A DNA stretch of 31,842 nucleotides, from assembly GCA_038246575.1 (NCBI GenBank), contig JBBRVU010000027.1, positions 1-31,842 of the forward strand, given 5' to 3'. The stretch comes from JACCUZ01 sp038246575. GTDB taxonomy: Bacteria; Actinomycetota; Actinomycetes; JACCUZ01. The first letter of the stretch is position 1. Each line of letters starts with the position of its first letter. The position numbers were made by a program, and so were the translations under genes. This document shows positions 23,445 to 31,671 of this stretch, in pieces. Below the pieces are notes generated by a model. The model searched no databases. It worked only from the letters and a program-made list of their open reading frames with translations, and was not told the origin of the DNA.

Positions 23445-24313
23445 ATGCCTCCTACGACGGCCGCGGCCGCGATCGAGCTGCACGATGTGGTCAAGACCTT
23501 CCCGACCCGGCACGGCACGGTGCGGACCGTGGCGGGGGTCGACCTGCACGTCGATCCCGGCGAGGTCGTCGCCCTGCTGGGCCCCAACGGAGCCGGCAAG
23601 ACCACCACGCTCGACATGGTCCTCGGATTCGTCGAGCCCACGTCCGGGTCCGCGGCCGTGCTGGGGCGCCGGCCGCGGGACGCGGTGACCGCCGGCCTCA
23701 TCTCTGCGGTGCTGCAGACCGGTGGGCTGCTGAGCACGCTGACCGTGCGCGAGACCCTGCGCTACGTCGCCTCGGCCTTTGACCGGCACGCCGACGTCGA
23801 CGACGTGCTCGCGCGCGCAGGACTGACCGAGCTGGCGAACCGACGAGTCTCGAAGTGCTCGACGAGCCCACCGCTGGCATGGACGTCACGGCCCGGCGCG
23901 ACTTCTGGGCCACCATGCATGCCGAGGCCGAGCGCGGGCGGACTGTGGTCTTCGCGACGCACTACCTCGAGGAGGCCGACGACTTCGCCGAACGCATCGT
24001 GTTGATGGCCGCGGGCCGGGTGGTCGCCGACGGGTCGACCGAGGCGATCCGCGCCCAGGCAACCGGCCGGGTCGTCTCCGCCGACGTACCCGACGTGGAC
24101 GCCGCTCGGGTGCGGCTGGCCCCCGTAGCCAGCGAGATCACCGTCGCCGGTTCGCGGATGAGGGTGCGGTCCGGTGACTCGGACGCGGTGGCAGCGTTGC
24201 TGCTGGGCGAGCTGGGCGGCCGCAACCTCGAGGTGGCGACCGGGTCACTGGAAGACGCCTTCGTCCGACTGACCGCCCGACCGGAGACCAACGACCTGGA
24301 GCCGACCCGATGA
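23445..24313 (+). pseudogene. ABC transporter ATPase with internal deletion
   Basis: The first part (23445 to about 23861) has Walker A GPNGAGKTT (46-54) and a Q-loop region (SAVLQTGGLLSTLTVRETL). It reaches ELANRRVSKCS, where the family continues into the SGGEQQR signature. Instead the sequence jumps, in another frame, to VLDEPTAGMDVTARRDFW (Walker B/D-loop), FATHYLEEADDFAERI (H-loop) and the C-terminal domain to 24313. About 60-70 bases holding the signature motif are missing. The junction GTGCTCG (23855-23861) is what would be left by recombination between the two places where tgctcg-type codons are expected. The product could not hydrolyse ATP normally. The second part overlaps the permease start (ATGA). 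Confidence 0.85.
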
Positions 24314-25071
24314 ACGCCACCATGCTGGGCCTGGAGATCCGTCGCATCCTGCGCGACCCGGTCACGCTGTTCTTCACCACGGTGCTGCCCGCGTTCTTCT
24401 ACCTGATCTTCGGCGCCGGACAGGACTACGCCGACGAGAGCGTCGGCAACGGCAACGTCGGGATGGCGATCATGATCGCGATGGCGGCCTACGGTGCGGT
24501 CAGCGCCACGGTCGGCATCGGCGGCCGCGCGGCGGTCGAGCGATCGGAGGGCTGGGGTCGTCAGCTCGGCCTGACCCCGCTCAGCGACACCGGCTACGTC
24601 CGGGTGAAGACCGCGCTCGCCCTCTGCGTGGCGGCCGTCCCGATCACTCTCGTCTACCTGCTCGGCGGGCTGACCGGCTCGCGGGGCGACACGTCGGCAT
24701 GGGTGCTCAGTGCCCTGGTGCTCATCGGCGGCGGCTGCGTCTTCGCTCTGTACGGACTGTGCTTCGGGCTGGCCTTCCGCTCCGAGGCCGCAGTCAGCGC
24801 CGCCGGCGGGTCGATCGTGATCCTGGGCTTCCTCGGCAACATCTTCTTCCCGCTGTCGGGCACCCTGCTGACGGTCGCGAAATTCACCCCGCTGTACGGC
24901 TACGCCGCACTGGCGCGCTACCCGCTGACCAAGGGCGTCGTCCTCGACGGGACCGACGGCTCCACCGTGCACGAGGCGCTGTGGGTCCCGATCACTAACG
25001 TGGCTGCATGGCTGGTGGTCCTTGCGGTGCTCGCGATCTGGCTGGTGCGCCGCGGCCGGGCTCGACAGTGA
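24310..25071 (+). CDS. ABC-2 type transporter permease
   Basis: The 253-residue protein has six predicted membrane helices, starting after the N-terminal GLEIRRILRDPVTLFFTTVLP amphipathic element typical of ABC-2 permeases. Others include GMAIMIAMAAYGAVSATVGI, ALCVAAVPITLVYLLGGL, VLSALVLIGGGCVFALYGL and a last one near 235-247 (WLVVLAVLAIWLV). GNIFFPLSG with LLTVAKFTPLYGYAAL is the conserved C-terminal region. It resembles permeases of lantibiotic or linearmycin-type resistance transporters paired with LiaS/DesK-type kinases. ATG 24310 overlaps the ATPase stop, and its own stop overlaps the kinase GTG, so the operon is tightly coupled. With the ATPase broken it may be non-functional here. Confidence 0.9.
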   Translation: MNATMLGLEIRRILRDPVTLFFTTVLPAFFYLIFGAGQDYADESVGNGNVGMAIMIAMAAYGAVSATVGIGGRAAVERSEGWGRQLGLTPLSDTGYVRVKTALALCVAAVPITLVYLLGGLTGSRGDTSAWVLSALVLIGGGCVFALYGLCFGLAFRSEAAVSAAGGSIVILGFLGNIFFPLSGTLLTVAKFTPLYGYAALARYPLTKGVVLDGTDGSTVHEALWVPITNVAAWLVVLAVLAIWLVRRGRARQ

Positions 25072-26186
25072 GTCCGGCGCCCCGGAACGCCCGCAGCGAC
25101 CGACACTCCCGTCGTGACCGGGACGGGCTCGACCCCTGGGAGCGCTTCGGCTGGCTGATGTGGTCGGCCTGGATGATCTTCCTGGTCTTCCCGGTCGTGG
25201 CTGCCGTGCAGTCCGACGTGGCGCCGGTCTGGCGCTGGGCGACCGTGCTCGTGGTGGTGGCGTTCGGGACGACCTATGCAGCGGGCTCGATGCGCGGGTT
25301 GCGGACGAGGCTCCGGTGGCTGCCGCGCGCGGTCGTGCTTGTCCCGGTGCTGGTCGTCCTGGCCCTGCTCACCGTGCCGGCCATCGGACTCACCGCCCTG
25401 TCCTTCGTGCCCTTCGTCCAGGCCCTGGGGATGTTCGCCCTGCCCCGGCCGTGGAACTGGGTGCTGAGCGCCGCCGCCGTGGTCGTGGCGCTCGCACTGC
25501 CGTGGCTGACCGGCGACCTGGCCGGCTGGTTCTACTTCACCCTGATCGTGCTGGCCTCGACGGCAGGGACGGGCGCCGGCCGGCTGATGGCCGACCAGGG
25601 CGAGACCTACGGCCGCGTCCAGGAGGAGCTGACGGTCAGCGCGGAGCGCGAGCGGGTGGCCCGCGACGTCCACGACGTGCTGGGGCACAGCCTGACCGTC
25701 GTCACGGTGAAGGCCGAGCTCGCCGAGAAGCTCGTCGACGAGGACCCCGCTGCCGCCCGGGCCGAGCTGGCCGACATCCAGGCGCTCACCCGACAGGCGC
25801 TGGCCGAGATCCGCGCCACCGTGGGCGGGCTGCGCGCGGCCCGGTTGGGCGACGAGCTGGAGGGGGCGGCGCTGGCCCTGCGCGCCGCGGGCATCGACGC
25901 GGAGATGCCCCCGGACCCTGACGTGCTGGACCCGCGGCACCGTACGGTTGTGGCGTGGGTGCTGCGCGAGGCAGCGACCAACGTCGTCCGCCATGCCGGC
26001 GCCCGTCATTGCCGCGTCGAGCTGACGCCGCACGCGTTGGCCGTCACCGACGACGGACGTGGGTTGGCCGGGAGCGGGCCGGGCAACGGGCTGCGTGGCC
26101 TGCGCGAGCGGGTGGAGTCCTCTGGCGGGCACTTCCTCCTCGGACCGGGGCCCGGCGGCGGGACCCGTCTCGAGGTCAGCTGGTGA
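25068..26186 (+). CDS. DesK/LiaS-type sensor histidine kinase
   Basis: A 372-residue kinase: four to five membrane helices (residues 28-170), HisKA_3 dimerisation domain with ERERVARDVHDVLGHSLTVV (phospho-acceptor H202), and an ATP-binding domain with N-box EAATNVVRHA, DDGRGL and GNGLRGLRERV. No large extracellular loop is present, so it is an intramembrane-sensing type that detects membrane state or the linked transporter. GTG 25068 overlaps the permease stop by four bases (GTGA). The following response regulator is its cognate partner. The Arg-rich N-terminus (1-20) is in the cytoplasm. Confidence 0.92.
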   Translation: MSPAPRNARSDRHSRRDRDGLDPWERFGWLMWSAWMIFLVFPVVAAVQSDVAPVWRWATVLVVVAFGTTYAAGSMRGLRTRLRWLPRAVVLVPVLVVLALLTVPAIGLTALSFVPFVQALGMFALPRPWNWVLSAAAVVVALALPWLTGDLAGWFYFTLIVLASTAGTGAGRLMADQGETYGRVQEELTVSAERERVARDVHDVLGHSLTVVTVKAELAEKLVDEDPAAARAELADIQALTRQALAEIRATVGGLRAARLGDELEGAALALRAAGIDAEMPPDPDVLDPRHRTVVAWVLREAATNVVRHAGARHCRVELTPHALAVTDDGRGLAGSGPGNGLRGLRERVESSGGHFLLGPGPGGGTRLEVSW

Positions 26187-26791
26187 GCGAGATCCGGTTG
26201 CTGCTCGCCGACGACCAGGCGATGGTCCGCGGGGCGCTGGCCGCGCTGCTCGACCGCGAGCCCGACCTGACCGTGGTGGCTCAGGTGGGTCGCGGCGACG
26301 AGGTGCTCGACGCCGTCCGCGCCCACTCACCCGACGTGTGCCTGATCGACATCGAGATGCCCGGCCTGGACGGGATAGCCGCCTGCGCCCAGGTCACTGG
26401 CGAGGTGGGCGCGAAGGTGCTGGTTGTCACGACGTTCGGCCGCCCGGCCTACCTGCGGCGAGCCCTGGACGCTGGCGCCTCCGGCTTCGTCGTCAAGGAT
26501 GCCCCGGCCGCACAGCTCGCCGACGCCGTACGCCGGGTGCAGGCGGGCCTGCGCGTCATCGATCCCGCCCTCGCCGCTGCCTCGCTGGCCGAGGGGGCCA
26601 GTCCGTTGACCGACCGCGAGGTCGACGTGCTCCGCCTCGCCCTCACCGGGGCGCGGGTGACCACCATCGCCGCGCGGCTGCACCTGTCCGGCGGCACGGT
26701 GCGCAACCACCTGTCCTCGGCGATCCAGAAGACCGGCACGTCGACCCGGGTGGAGGCGGCCCGCGAAGCCCAGAGCCGTGGCTGGCTCTGA
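26183..26791 (+). CDS. NarL/FixJ-family response regulator
   Basis: A 202-residue regulator: receiver domain (1-118) with acidic pocket D10/D11, phospho-acceptor D56 in LIDIEMPGLDG, a switch threonine in VVTTF, and a lysine in VVKDAP. A LuxR-type helix-turn-helix follows (LTDREVDVLRLALTGARVTT, ARLHLSGGTVRNHLSSAIQK). It should be phosphorylated by the adjacent kinase and bind DNA as a dimer, possibly at the GTCACG inverted repeat upstream of the operon. GTG 26183 overlaps the kinase stop by four bases. Confidence 0.93.
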   Translation: MSEIRLLLADDQAMVRGALAALLDREPDLTVVAQVGRGDEVLDAVRAHSPDVCLIDIEMPGLDGIAACAQVTGEVGAKVLVVTTFGRPAYLRRALDAGASGFVVKDAPAAQLADAVRRVQAGLRVIDPALAAASLAEGASPLTDREVDVLRLALTGARVTTIAARLHLSGGTVRNHLSSAIQKTGTSTRVEAAREAQSRGWL

Positions 26792-26831
26792 TCCTGCGGG
26801 CGGCCACCCGGGCCGACGTGCCTCTTGACGC

Positions 26832-28655
26832 CTACGTGGGGTCCGCGTACGTCCCGCCGTAGATGTCGGTGTTGCCGAACGACACCGGCCCGCCCTGGGG
26901 ACACTGGTTGTTCGGCCCCGGCCGCAGATCGGACGAGTGCGCGTTGGGCACCTCGGCCGCCTGCTCACGGTCCTCGGCCTCGTCGCCGACGATCGGTGAC
27001 GCGCCGCCACCGGTGACGTCGTCGAGGAACGCCTGCCGGTAGGCATCGATCGCCGGGCAGTCGGCCGCGTTACGGACGTCGTTCCACACCGCCGACCCGA
27101 AGTCCCGCGTTGCGACCGCGTAGTTGTAGTCGCCCAGGAACTCCGAGGTCAGACCGTTGCCGCTGGAGGCGCGGGCGTCGCCCGGCTGCCCCCGGTTCAC
27201 CGTGGCGAACGTACCGACCACACCGGTCGACCGGTTGACCTCGGCATGGCGGACGACCCCGAGCATCGGCCTGGGTGCAGCCGTCGTGGACTGCCACGGC
27301 GTCGTATAGGCGTTGTAGACCAGGTAGGCATCCGAGCCGTCCGGCGAGATGGCGATGGCCGGCTGGTTGGCCCGGTCGGCGCCCTCGGACACGTTCTGCG
27401 GCGCCGAGTAGCTGGCACCGCGGTTGGTCGACCGGATCAGGTAGGCGCGCTCGTTGTTCGTGCCCGCCCGGTCGTCGGACCAGTTGACCAGGATCTCGTC
27501 GGTGGCGTCGCTCCCGGAGGGCGCACCGTTGGCGATGTCCATGCTCGGGAACGTGTTGGTCCGCGCGCCGGCCACGCCGTCGATGGTGAACCGCCCCTGC
27601 GCCGGGTCGAACTGGCCGATCCCGGCAACGGTGGTGATGGCCTGCGGGCGCCCGAAGTTCGCGCCGCCGTCGGTGGACTTCACCTGGTAGAAGACGTCAG
27701 TGCTGCGCTGCTTGTCGAAGCCCTCGAAGATCACGTACACCCCGCCACGCGAGTCGGTGCGGATCGTGCAGCCCTGCCGGCCGCCGTTTCGGGCGTTGTT
27801 GACCGCGGCAGTGAGCTGTCGGGTCCGCCAGGTGTCGCCACCGTCGGTGGAGCGGGCCAGGAACACCGGCTCTGCACCGCCGTTGCCCCGGAAGCCGACG
27901 TTGCAGACGTAGACGTTGCCGAAGTACGGGCTGGTCTCGGCGTTGTCGGCCCAGATCTGCTCCTTGTCGCTGAACAGAGCGTTGTTCTGCTTGGTGACGA
28001 TGACCGGGTCCTTCCAGGCCGACTGCACGCCGGCCGCCGCGGCCTGCACGTTGTCGGTGCGAGACACCGCGATGGCGCCGTCACCCTTGAAGCCCTGCTT
28101 CCCGGGGAAGTTCGTCGCGATGTTCGCGTAGTAGAGCCGCTGGCCGTTGGCCCAGGAGAACCTGCCGTTGGCGCCACGAATCGGGCCGAAGGCAAGCTCG
28201 GGGTCACCGTTGGACACCAGATTGTTCTCGACGTAGCCGGGCAGCGTGCCGATGGGACCGGTGCCCGGTTGGCAACCGGGACTCGTGCCGGGTGCGGGAC
28301 GGCAGGAGGCGTTGCGTGCGGACCAGCCCTGGTAGGTCGGCTGGGTCCAGTTGCTGCCACCGTCAAGGGAGAACTGGACACCGGACACACCGACACCAGG
28401 GGTGAAGGGACAAGTTCTTGGGTCGCCTGCGTTGCACTGCTCGAGGTCGATGTTGTCGTTCGCACCGGCGGCCAACACGTTGGTCTGCACCGGGTTCACG
28501 GCAAGGCCGGGCTCGTTCTGCTTGTTGTGCGAGAAGTACCTGTCGTCGCTGCCGACCGTGACCTCGGTGTCTCCGGCCGCCGCGAACGCGGCGGACGGGA
28601 CAGCGAGAGCCATGGCTGCGGCGGCGATCCAGGCCAGGTGTCGTGCTGAACGCAT
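26832..28655 (-). CDS. Secreted Asp-box (BNR/sialidase-like) beta-propeller protein
   Basis: A 607-residue exported protein. Its signal peptide is MRSARHLAWIAAAAMALAVP with probable cleavage after AFA. At least four Asp-box repeats (S-x-D-x-G-x-x-W type) are visible: SLDGGSNWT, STDGGDTWR, STDGGANFG and STNRGASYS, spaced as in a multi-bladed propeller. The catalytic Arg triad and Asp/Glu/Tyr of true sialidases cannot be confirmed, so the function may be binding rather than hydrolysis. Several cysteines (ECNAGDPRTCPF-like, SCRPAP, GCQPG, NQCPQG) suggest disulfides, consistent with export. No C-terminal anchor is present. ATG 28655 has GGGGAG five bases upstream. Its end is 40 bp from the convergent regulator gene. 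Confidence 0.85.
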   Translation of the reverse strand: MRSARHLAWIAAAAMALAVPSAAFAAAGDTEVTVGSDDRYFSHNKQNEPGLAVNPVQTNVLAAGANDNIDLEQCNAGDPRTCPFTPGVGVSGVQFSLDGGSNWTQPTYQGWSARNASCRPAPGTSPGCQPGTGPIGTLPGYVENNLVSNGDPELAFGPIRGANGRFSWANGQRLYYANIATNFPGKQGFKGDGAIAVSRTDNVQAAAAGVQSAWKDPVIVTKQNNALFSDKEQIWADNAETSPYFGNVYVCNVGFRGNGGAEPVFLARSTDGGDTWRTRQLTAAVNNARNGGRQGCTIRTDSRGGVYVIFEGFDKQRSTDVFYQVKSTDGGANFGRPQAITTVAGIGQFDPAQGRFTIDGVAGARTNTFPSMDIANGAPSGSDATDEILVNWSDDRAGTNNERAYLIRSTNRGASYSAPQNVSEGADRANQPAIAISPDGSDAYLVYNAYTTPWQSTTAAPRPMLGVVRHAEVNRSTGVVGTFATVNRGQPGDARASSGNGLTSEFLGDYNYAVATRDFGSAVWNDVRNAADCPAIDAYRQAFLDDVTGGGASPIVGDEAEDREQAAEVPNAHSSDLRPGPNNQCPQGGPVSFGNTDIYGGTYADPT

Positions 28656-28782
28656 GTCAGCTCCCCAGTGATCCGGACATCGTGTGTCATTCCGGGCGTG
28701 CACAATCTGCTCCGGATCGGCTGCGGGCGCAAGGGGTGCGGGTCACCGGGATCGGGGATCCGCCGACCGCCAGAATGACGGG

Positions 28783-29415
28783 ATGCCCGATCTCGCGCTG
28801 GCCTGGTTGCGCACGGCCCAGAACGCCGGTGCCCACGGGGATGTCGCCGGTGCTGGCGCCAGCCTGCTCACGCGCTGGGTCGAGCCGCACCGCCGCTATC
28901 ACGACGTCCACCACCTGCGCACCGTTCTCGCTCGCGTCGACGAGCTGGCCGACAACGCGGTCGACGCCGACCTCGTCCGGCTCGCGGCGTGGTTCCACGA
29001 CGCGGTCTACGACCCGACCGCGGCCGACAACGAGCACCGGAGCGCGATGCTGGCGCGCAAGGCACTGGGCGCCCTGTATGTCGAGGACTTGGCCGTCGAC
29101 GAGGTGCGCCGGCTGGTCGAGCTGACGGCAGCCCACGACCCGGACGACGCGGATCGAAACGGTGCGGTTCTCTGCGACGCGGACCTGGCCGTGCTCGCGT
29201 CGGGGCCGGACGACTATGCCGCGTACGTCGCTGCGGTGCGCGCCGAGTTCGCCCACCTGGACGACCAGACCTTCGCCGGCGGACGAGCAGCCGTTCTGCG
29301 GTCGCTTGCCGACCGGCCGGTGCTGTTCCGCACGGCTCACGGACGTACGCACTGGGAAGCCGTTGCCCGCGCCAACCTCACCCGGGAGCTGCAGGGAATG
29401 ACCCGAGGCGACTGA
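28783..29415 (+). CDS. Predicted metal-dependent HD-superfamily hydrolase
   Basis: A 210-residue protein of the COG4339-type HD family. Candidate metal ligands are in RRYHDVHHLRTVL, LAAWFHDAVYDP (the HD pair), TAAHDPDDADRNG and LCDADLAVLAS. The family probably hydrolyses a phosphate ester or nucleotide; no substrate is known. It opens with MPDLALAWLRTAQNAG. I chose ATG 28783, which has CAGAAT six bases upstream and no clear ribosome site, suggesting a leaderless transcript; the frame extends upstream without coding character. It is divergent from the Asp-box gene (127 bp apart) and ends two bases before the convergent DUF4031 gene. Confidence 0.85.
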   Translation: MPDLALAWLRTAQNAGAHGDVAGAGASLLTRWVEPHRRYHDVHHLRTVLARVDELADNAVDADLVRLAAWFHDAVYDPTAADNEHRSAMLARKALGALYVEDLAVDEVRRLVELTAAHDPDDADRNGAVLCDADLAVLASGPDDYAAYVAAVRAEFAHLDDQTFAGGRAAVLRSLADRPVLFRTAHGRTHWEAVARANLTRELQGMTRGD

Positions 29416-29417
29416 GA

Positions 29418-29678
29418 TCAGTGCGGTTTGCGGAGCCGCAGCCCCGAGGCGAGCAGCCGGGTGATCAGCTCCCGGCCGGTGACCGGGGTAGCGCCGAGGG
29501 CGATCGCCTGGTCGCGCAGCTCGGCGGGCACGTCGTAGTGGTCGCCCTGGAAGCCGCGCCGCGGGATACCGAGCCGTTGCGCGAGGTCGTGCAGCTCCTC
29601 GTAGGACGTGTCGCTGACCAGGTGGCACCACAGCCGGTCGCGAAATGGCCAGATCGGCTCGTCCACCAGCACTGTCAC
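29418..29678 (-). CDS. DUF4031 domain protein
   Basis: An 86-residue soluble protein covering a complete DUF4031 domain (TVLVDEPIWPFRDRLWCHLV, SDTSYEELHDLAQRLGIPRR, FQGDHYDVP, then ALGATPVTGRELITRLLASG). The family is common in bacteria and its function is unknown. Conserved His, Asp and Tyr residues (WCHLVSD; GDHYDVP) hint at a binding or catalytic site. GTG 29678 is only 15 bp from the divergent GTG at 29694, and both lie in one inverted repeat with no Shine-Dalgarno on either side. A longer upstream frame exists but is antisense to the neighbour. Confidence 0.82.
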   Translation of the reverse strand: MTVLVDEPIWPFRDRLWCHLVSDTSYEELHDLAQRLGIPRRGFQGDHYDVPAELRDQAIALGATPVTGRELITRLLASGLRLRKPH

Positions 29679-29698
29679 GGGGACAATGGTCCCGTGAC
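29674..29698. promoter_or_regulatory. Symmetric divergent leaderless promoter with inverted repeat
   Basis: GTCACGGGGAC (29674-29684), AATG, GTCCCGTGAC (29689-29698): a near-perfect inverted repeat with one extra G. Each arm ends in the start GTG-AC of the gene reading outward. Within it GACAAT (29682-29687) lies six bases before the plus-strand GTG, and CATTGT lies about four bases before the minus-strand GTG. Confidence 0.5.
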
Positions 29699-30056
29699 CG
29701 ATCCGCTGCTCGCCGCCAGGGCACGAGTCCTGCACGACCTGGCGGCCTACGACCTCGACACCGGGCCGATGGTGTCGGTCGTCGACGACGTGCTCATGGA
29801 GCGTCGCTGGTGGCTCGACCAGTGGCCCGACGGTGCTCCGTACGTCGCGTGCCTGGTGGCCCAGGATGTGCAGGAGGCGCTGCTCGAACGGGTCGGCCGA
29901 TGGCCGCTGTGCAGCCACCCGCACGACGACGAGGACGACGAGGTGACGGCGCACGAGCTGCGGGTCAGTCCCGATCTCGGCGAGGACCCGCACTGGGTGT
30001 GCGAGGAGGTCGGCGAGGTGGTCGCGCCGGTGGGCGCGCTCGGCCGTCCGGCCTGA
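29694..30056 (+). CDS. Hypothetical protein, acidic
   Basis: I do not recognise this 120-residue acidic protein. It has a helical start (LLAARARVLHDLAAYDLD), a Trp-rich middle (RRWWLDQWPDG), VGRWPLCSHPHDDEDDE, and HELRVSPDLGEDPHWVCEEV. Two cysteines and several histidines (CSHPH, HELR, HWVCEE) could form a metal site. There is no membrane span or signal peptide. GTG 29694 is supported by the leaderless spacing of GACAAT and by symmetry with the divergent DUF4031 gene. The C-terminus ends 89 bp before the WXG100 gene. Confidence 0.65.
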   Translation: MTDPLLAARARVLHDLAAYDLDTGPMVSVVDDVLMERRWWLDQWPDGAPYVACLVAQDVQEALLERVGRWPLCSHPHDDEDDEVTAHELRVSPDLGEDPHWVCEEVGEVVAPVGALGRPA

Positions 30057-30145
30057 GCCGGACCCCCTGTGCACAACTTGGCGGCCGGCAGGCCCGATCT
30101 CCTTAGCGTGGTGCGCACGACATCCCACCCGCCGAGGAGGCACCC

Positions 30146-30439
30146 ATGACGGCATTCCGCGTCACCCCTGCCGAGCTGATCTCGTTGTCACAGCAGGTCA
30201 AGACGACCGCCGGGCAGGTCGAGTCCGAGCTCGCTTCCCTGCGCAGCCGGGTGCTGCCGATCAGCGCGACGTGGAGCGGGCAGGCGCAGGAGCGGTTCCA
30301 GCTGCTGTACGAGGAGTGGAACCGGTCGGCGCAGGGCCTGCAGCAGGCGCTGGCCGGGATCAGCGCGTTGCTCGGGCAGGCCGGCCAGACCTATGACGAG
30401 GCCGAGCGGCGGATCGCCGGCAGCTTCGCCACACGCTGA
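30146..30439 (+). CDS. WXG100-family type VII secretion substrate
   Basis: A 97-residue helical hairpin protein of the ESAT-6/CFP-10-like family. The turn motif is ATWSGQAQERF (W43-S44-G45), and the C-terminus has YDEAE (Y83, E87), fitting the YxxxD/E export signal. These proteins form dimers secreted by the ESX/type VII membrane machine. ATG 30146 has a strong GAGGAGG five bases upstream. No second WXG100 gene, EccC ATPase or other ESX component lies in the window, so it is an orphan whose machine is elsewhere. It could pair with itself. Confidence 0.93.
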   Translation: MTAFRVTPAELISLSQQVKTTAGQVESELASLRSRVLPISATWSGQAQERFQLLYEEWNRSAQGLQQALAGISALLGQAGQTYDEAERRIAGSFATR

Positions 30440-30473
30440 CTCAGTCGTCAGGAGTCGGGCAACAGCTCGAGGT

Positions 30474-30496
30474 CGCGCCGCTGCTCCTTCGGCGCG
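30474..30496. terminator. Bidirectional hairpin between convergent genes
   Basis: CGCGCCG and CGGCGCG form a perfect 7-bp stem around a 9-base loop in the 61-bp gap between the WXG100 and methyltransferase stops. There is no U-tract on either side. Confidence 0.4.
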
Positions 30497-30500
30497 CGGG

Positions 30501-31439
30501 TCAGAGACAGGCTGACGCGACCTGCTGGATGTGTCGGAGGTCGGTGCCGCAGCAGCCGCCGAGGACCGTGAGGTTCGGGAAGCGCGCGCGGATCTGCGCG
30601 TATTCCTCCCCGAACACCACCGGGTCGCCGCCGTCGAGCTCGGTGGCAGCGTCCAGCTCGGCGTGGCTCCTGGTGGACGCGTTGGCCCGGATTCCGCGCA
30701 ACCTGGTGGCCGATGGCGGGTCGTTGTCGAGCACGGCCACGAAGTGGGAGGGGTGGGCGCAGTTGACCATGTAGTACGCGGGATAGGCGTCGGTGGCTGC
30801 GTCGACCATGCGCATCGCGTCCGCGAGCGTCGAGCCGTCAGGCAGGTTGCCGTCGGTCTCGACCGTGAAGGACAGGACCACGGGCATCCCGGCGTCGCGT
30901 GCGGCCAACGCGATCCCGGTCGCCTCGTCGGGATAGGTCAGAGTCATCGCGGTGACCAGGTCCGCGTCCGTGTCGGCGAACGTGTTGATCTGGGGCCGGT
31001 GGTACGCGGCCACCTCGTCCGCGGTCATCAGCCGGTCCGGCCGGTAGGCATCGCCGCGCGGCCCGAGACAGCCACTGATCGGGTGCGAGTTGCCGGTGGA
31101 CGCGAAGTCGTCGCGCACCTCCGCGAGCAGCTCGATCGCCCTGCGGTTGACCGCGTCCAGCGCCTGTGCGTCGTAGCCCAGCAACGCACCCCAGTCGCCG
31201 TTGGCCCGCCAGGTCGCCGCTTCGAGGACGAACCCCACGTCGTGCTCCGCCGCGACTGAGGCGTGCTCGCGGAAGTACGTCCTGAGTCGCTCGGCTCCGT
31301 CCGCGGTGTCGAGCAGCGGGAAGGACGCGAATTCCGCGAGGTCCACCTGCTGGTTGAACAGCAGGTCGGTCTCCAGGCCGGAGTCGGTGAGGAAGACGTC
31401 CGACCCGAGCTGCGGAAGGGAGTCCCGGAACTGTGCCAT
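30501..31439 (-). CDS. Homocysteine S-methyltransferase-family protein
   Basis: This 312-residue protein has the Hcy-binding TIM-barrel domain. The start FLTDSGLETDLLF is the usual first strand, and NCAHPSHF plus GGCCGTD provide the three zinc-ligand cysteines that activate the thiol of homocysteine. Members transfer a methyl group from S-methylmethionine, SAM or betaine to homocysteine, giving methionine; which donor is used here cannot be told. ATG 31439 has GGAGGGC just upstream; the longer upstream frame is Pro/Gly-rich and non-coding. The 238 bp upstream to the next start hold that gene's LexA-controlled promoter and no other feature I can identify. Confidence 0.88.
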   Translation of the reverse strand: MAQFRDSLPQLGSDVFLTDSGLETDLLFNQQVDLAEFASFPLLDTADGAERLRTYFREHASVAAEHDVGFVLEAATWRANGDWGALLGYDAQALDAVNRRAIELLAEVRDDFASTGNSHPISGCLGPRGDAYRPDRLMTADEVAAYHRPQINTFADTDADLVTAMTLTYPDEATGIALAARDAGMPVVLSFTVETDGNLPDGSTLADAMRMVDAATDAYPAYYMVNCAHPSHFVAVLDNDPPSATRLRGIRANASTRSHAELDAATELDGGDPVVFGEEYAQIRARFPNLTVLGGCCGTDLRHIQQVASACL

Positions 31440-31642
31440 CTGCCCTCCTCTGGTGGGCGTAGGCGATCGGCGCCCGCCGGCCGGGCCCTTGGCTTGAGGA
31501 TCGTCGGCACCCGGGGGAGCGTCAATGCACACGTCGACATCAAGCGCGAGAGCACCGAGAACAGGAGATCAGCGGTCACCGGGCAAGACCTGTGGGGGGT
31601 CGATTTTCGGTGTCGTACAACAACTTTCCTGTGGATGTCGGG

Positions 31643-31671
31643 TTGATTGTGTCCGGCCCGTCCGGTAGGAT
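31643..31671 (+). promoter_or_regulatory. Leaderless promoter of the right-edge gene
   Basis: TTGATT (-35, 31643-31648), 17 bp, TAGGAT (-10, 31666-31671), then six bases to the ATG at 31678. This is the best promoter in the window and predicts transcription starting at the start codon, inside the LexA box. Confidence 0.75.
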
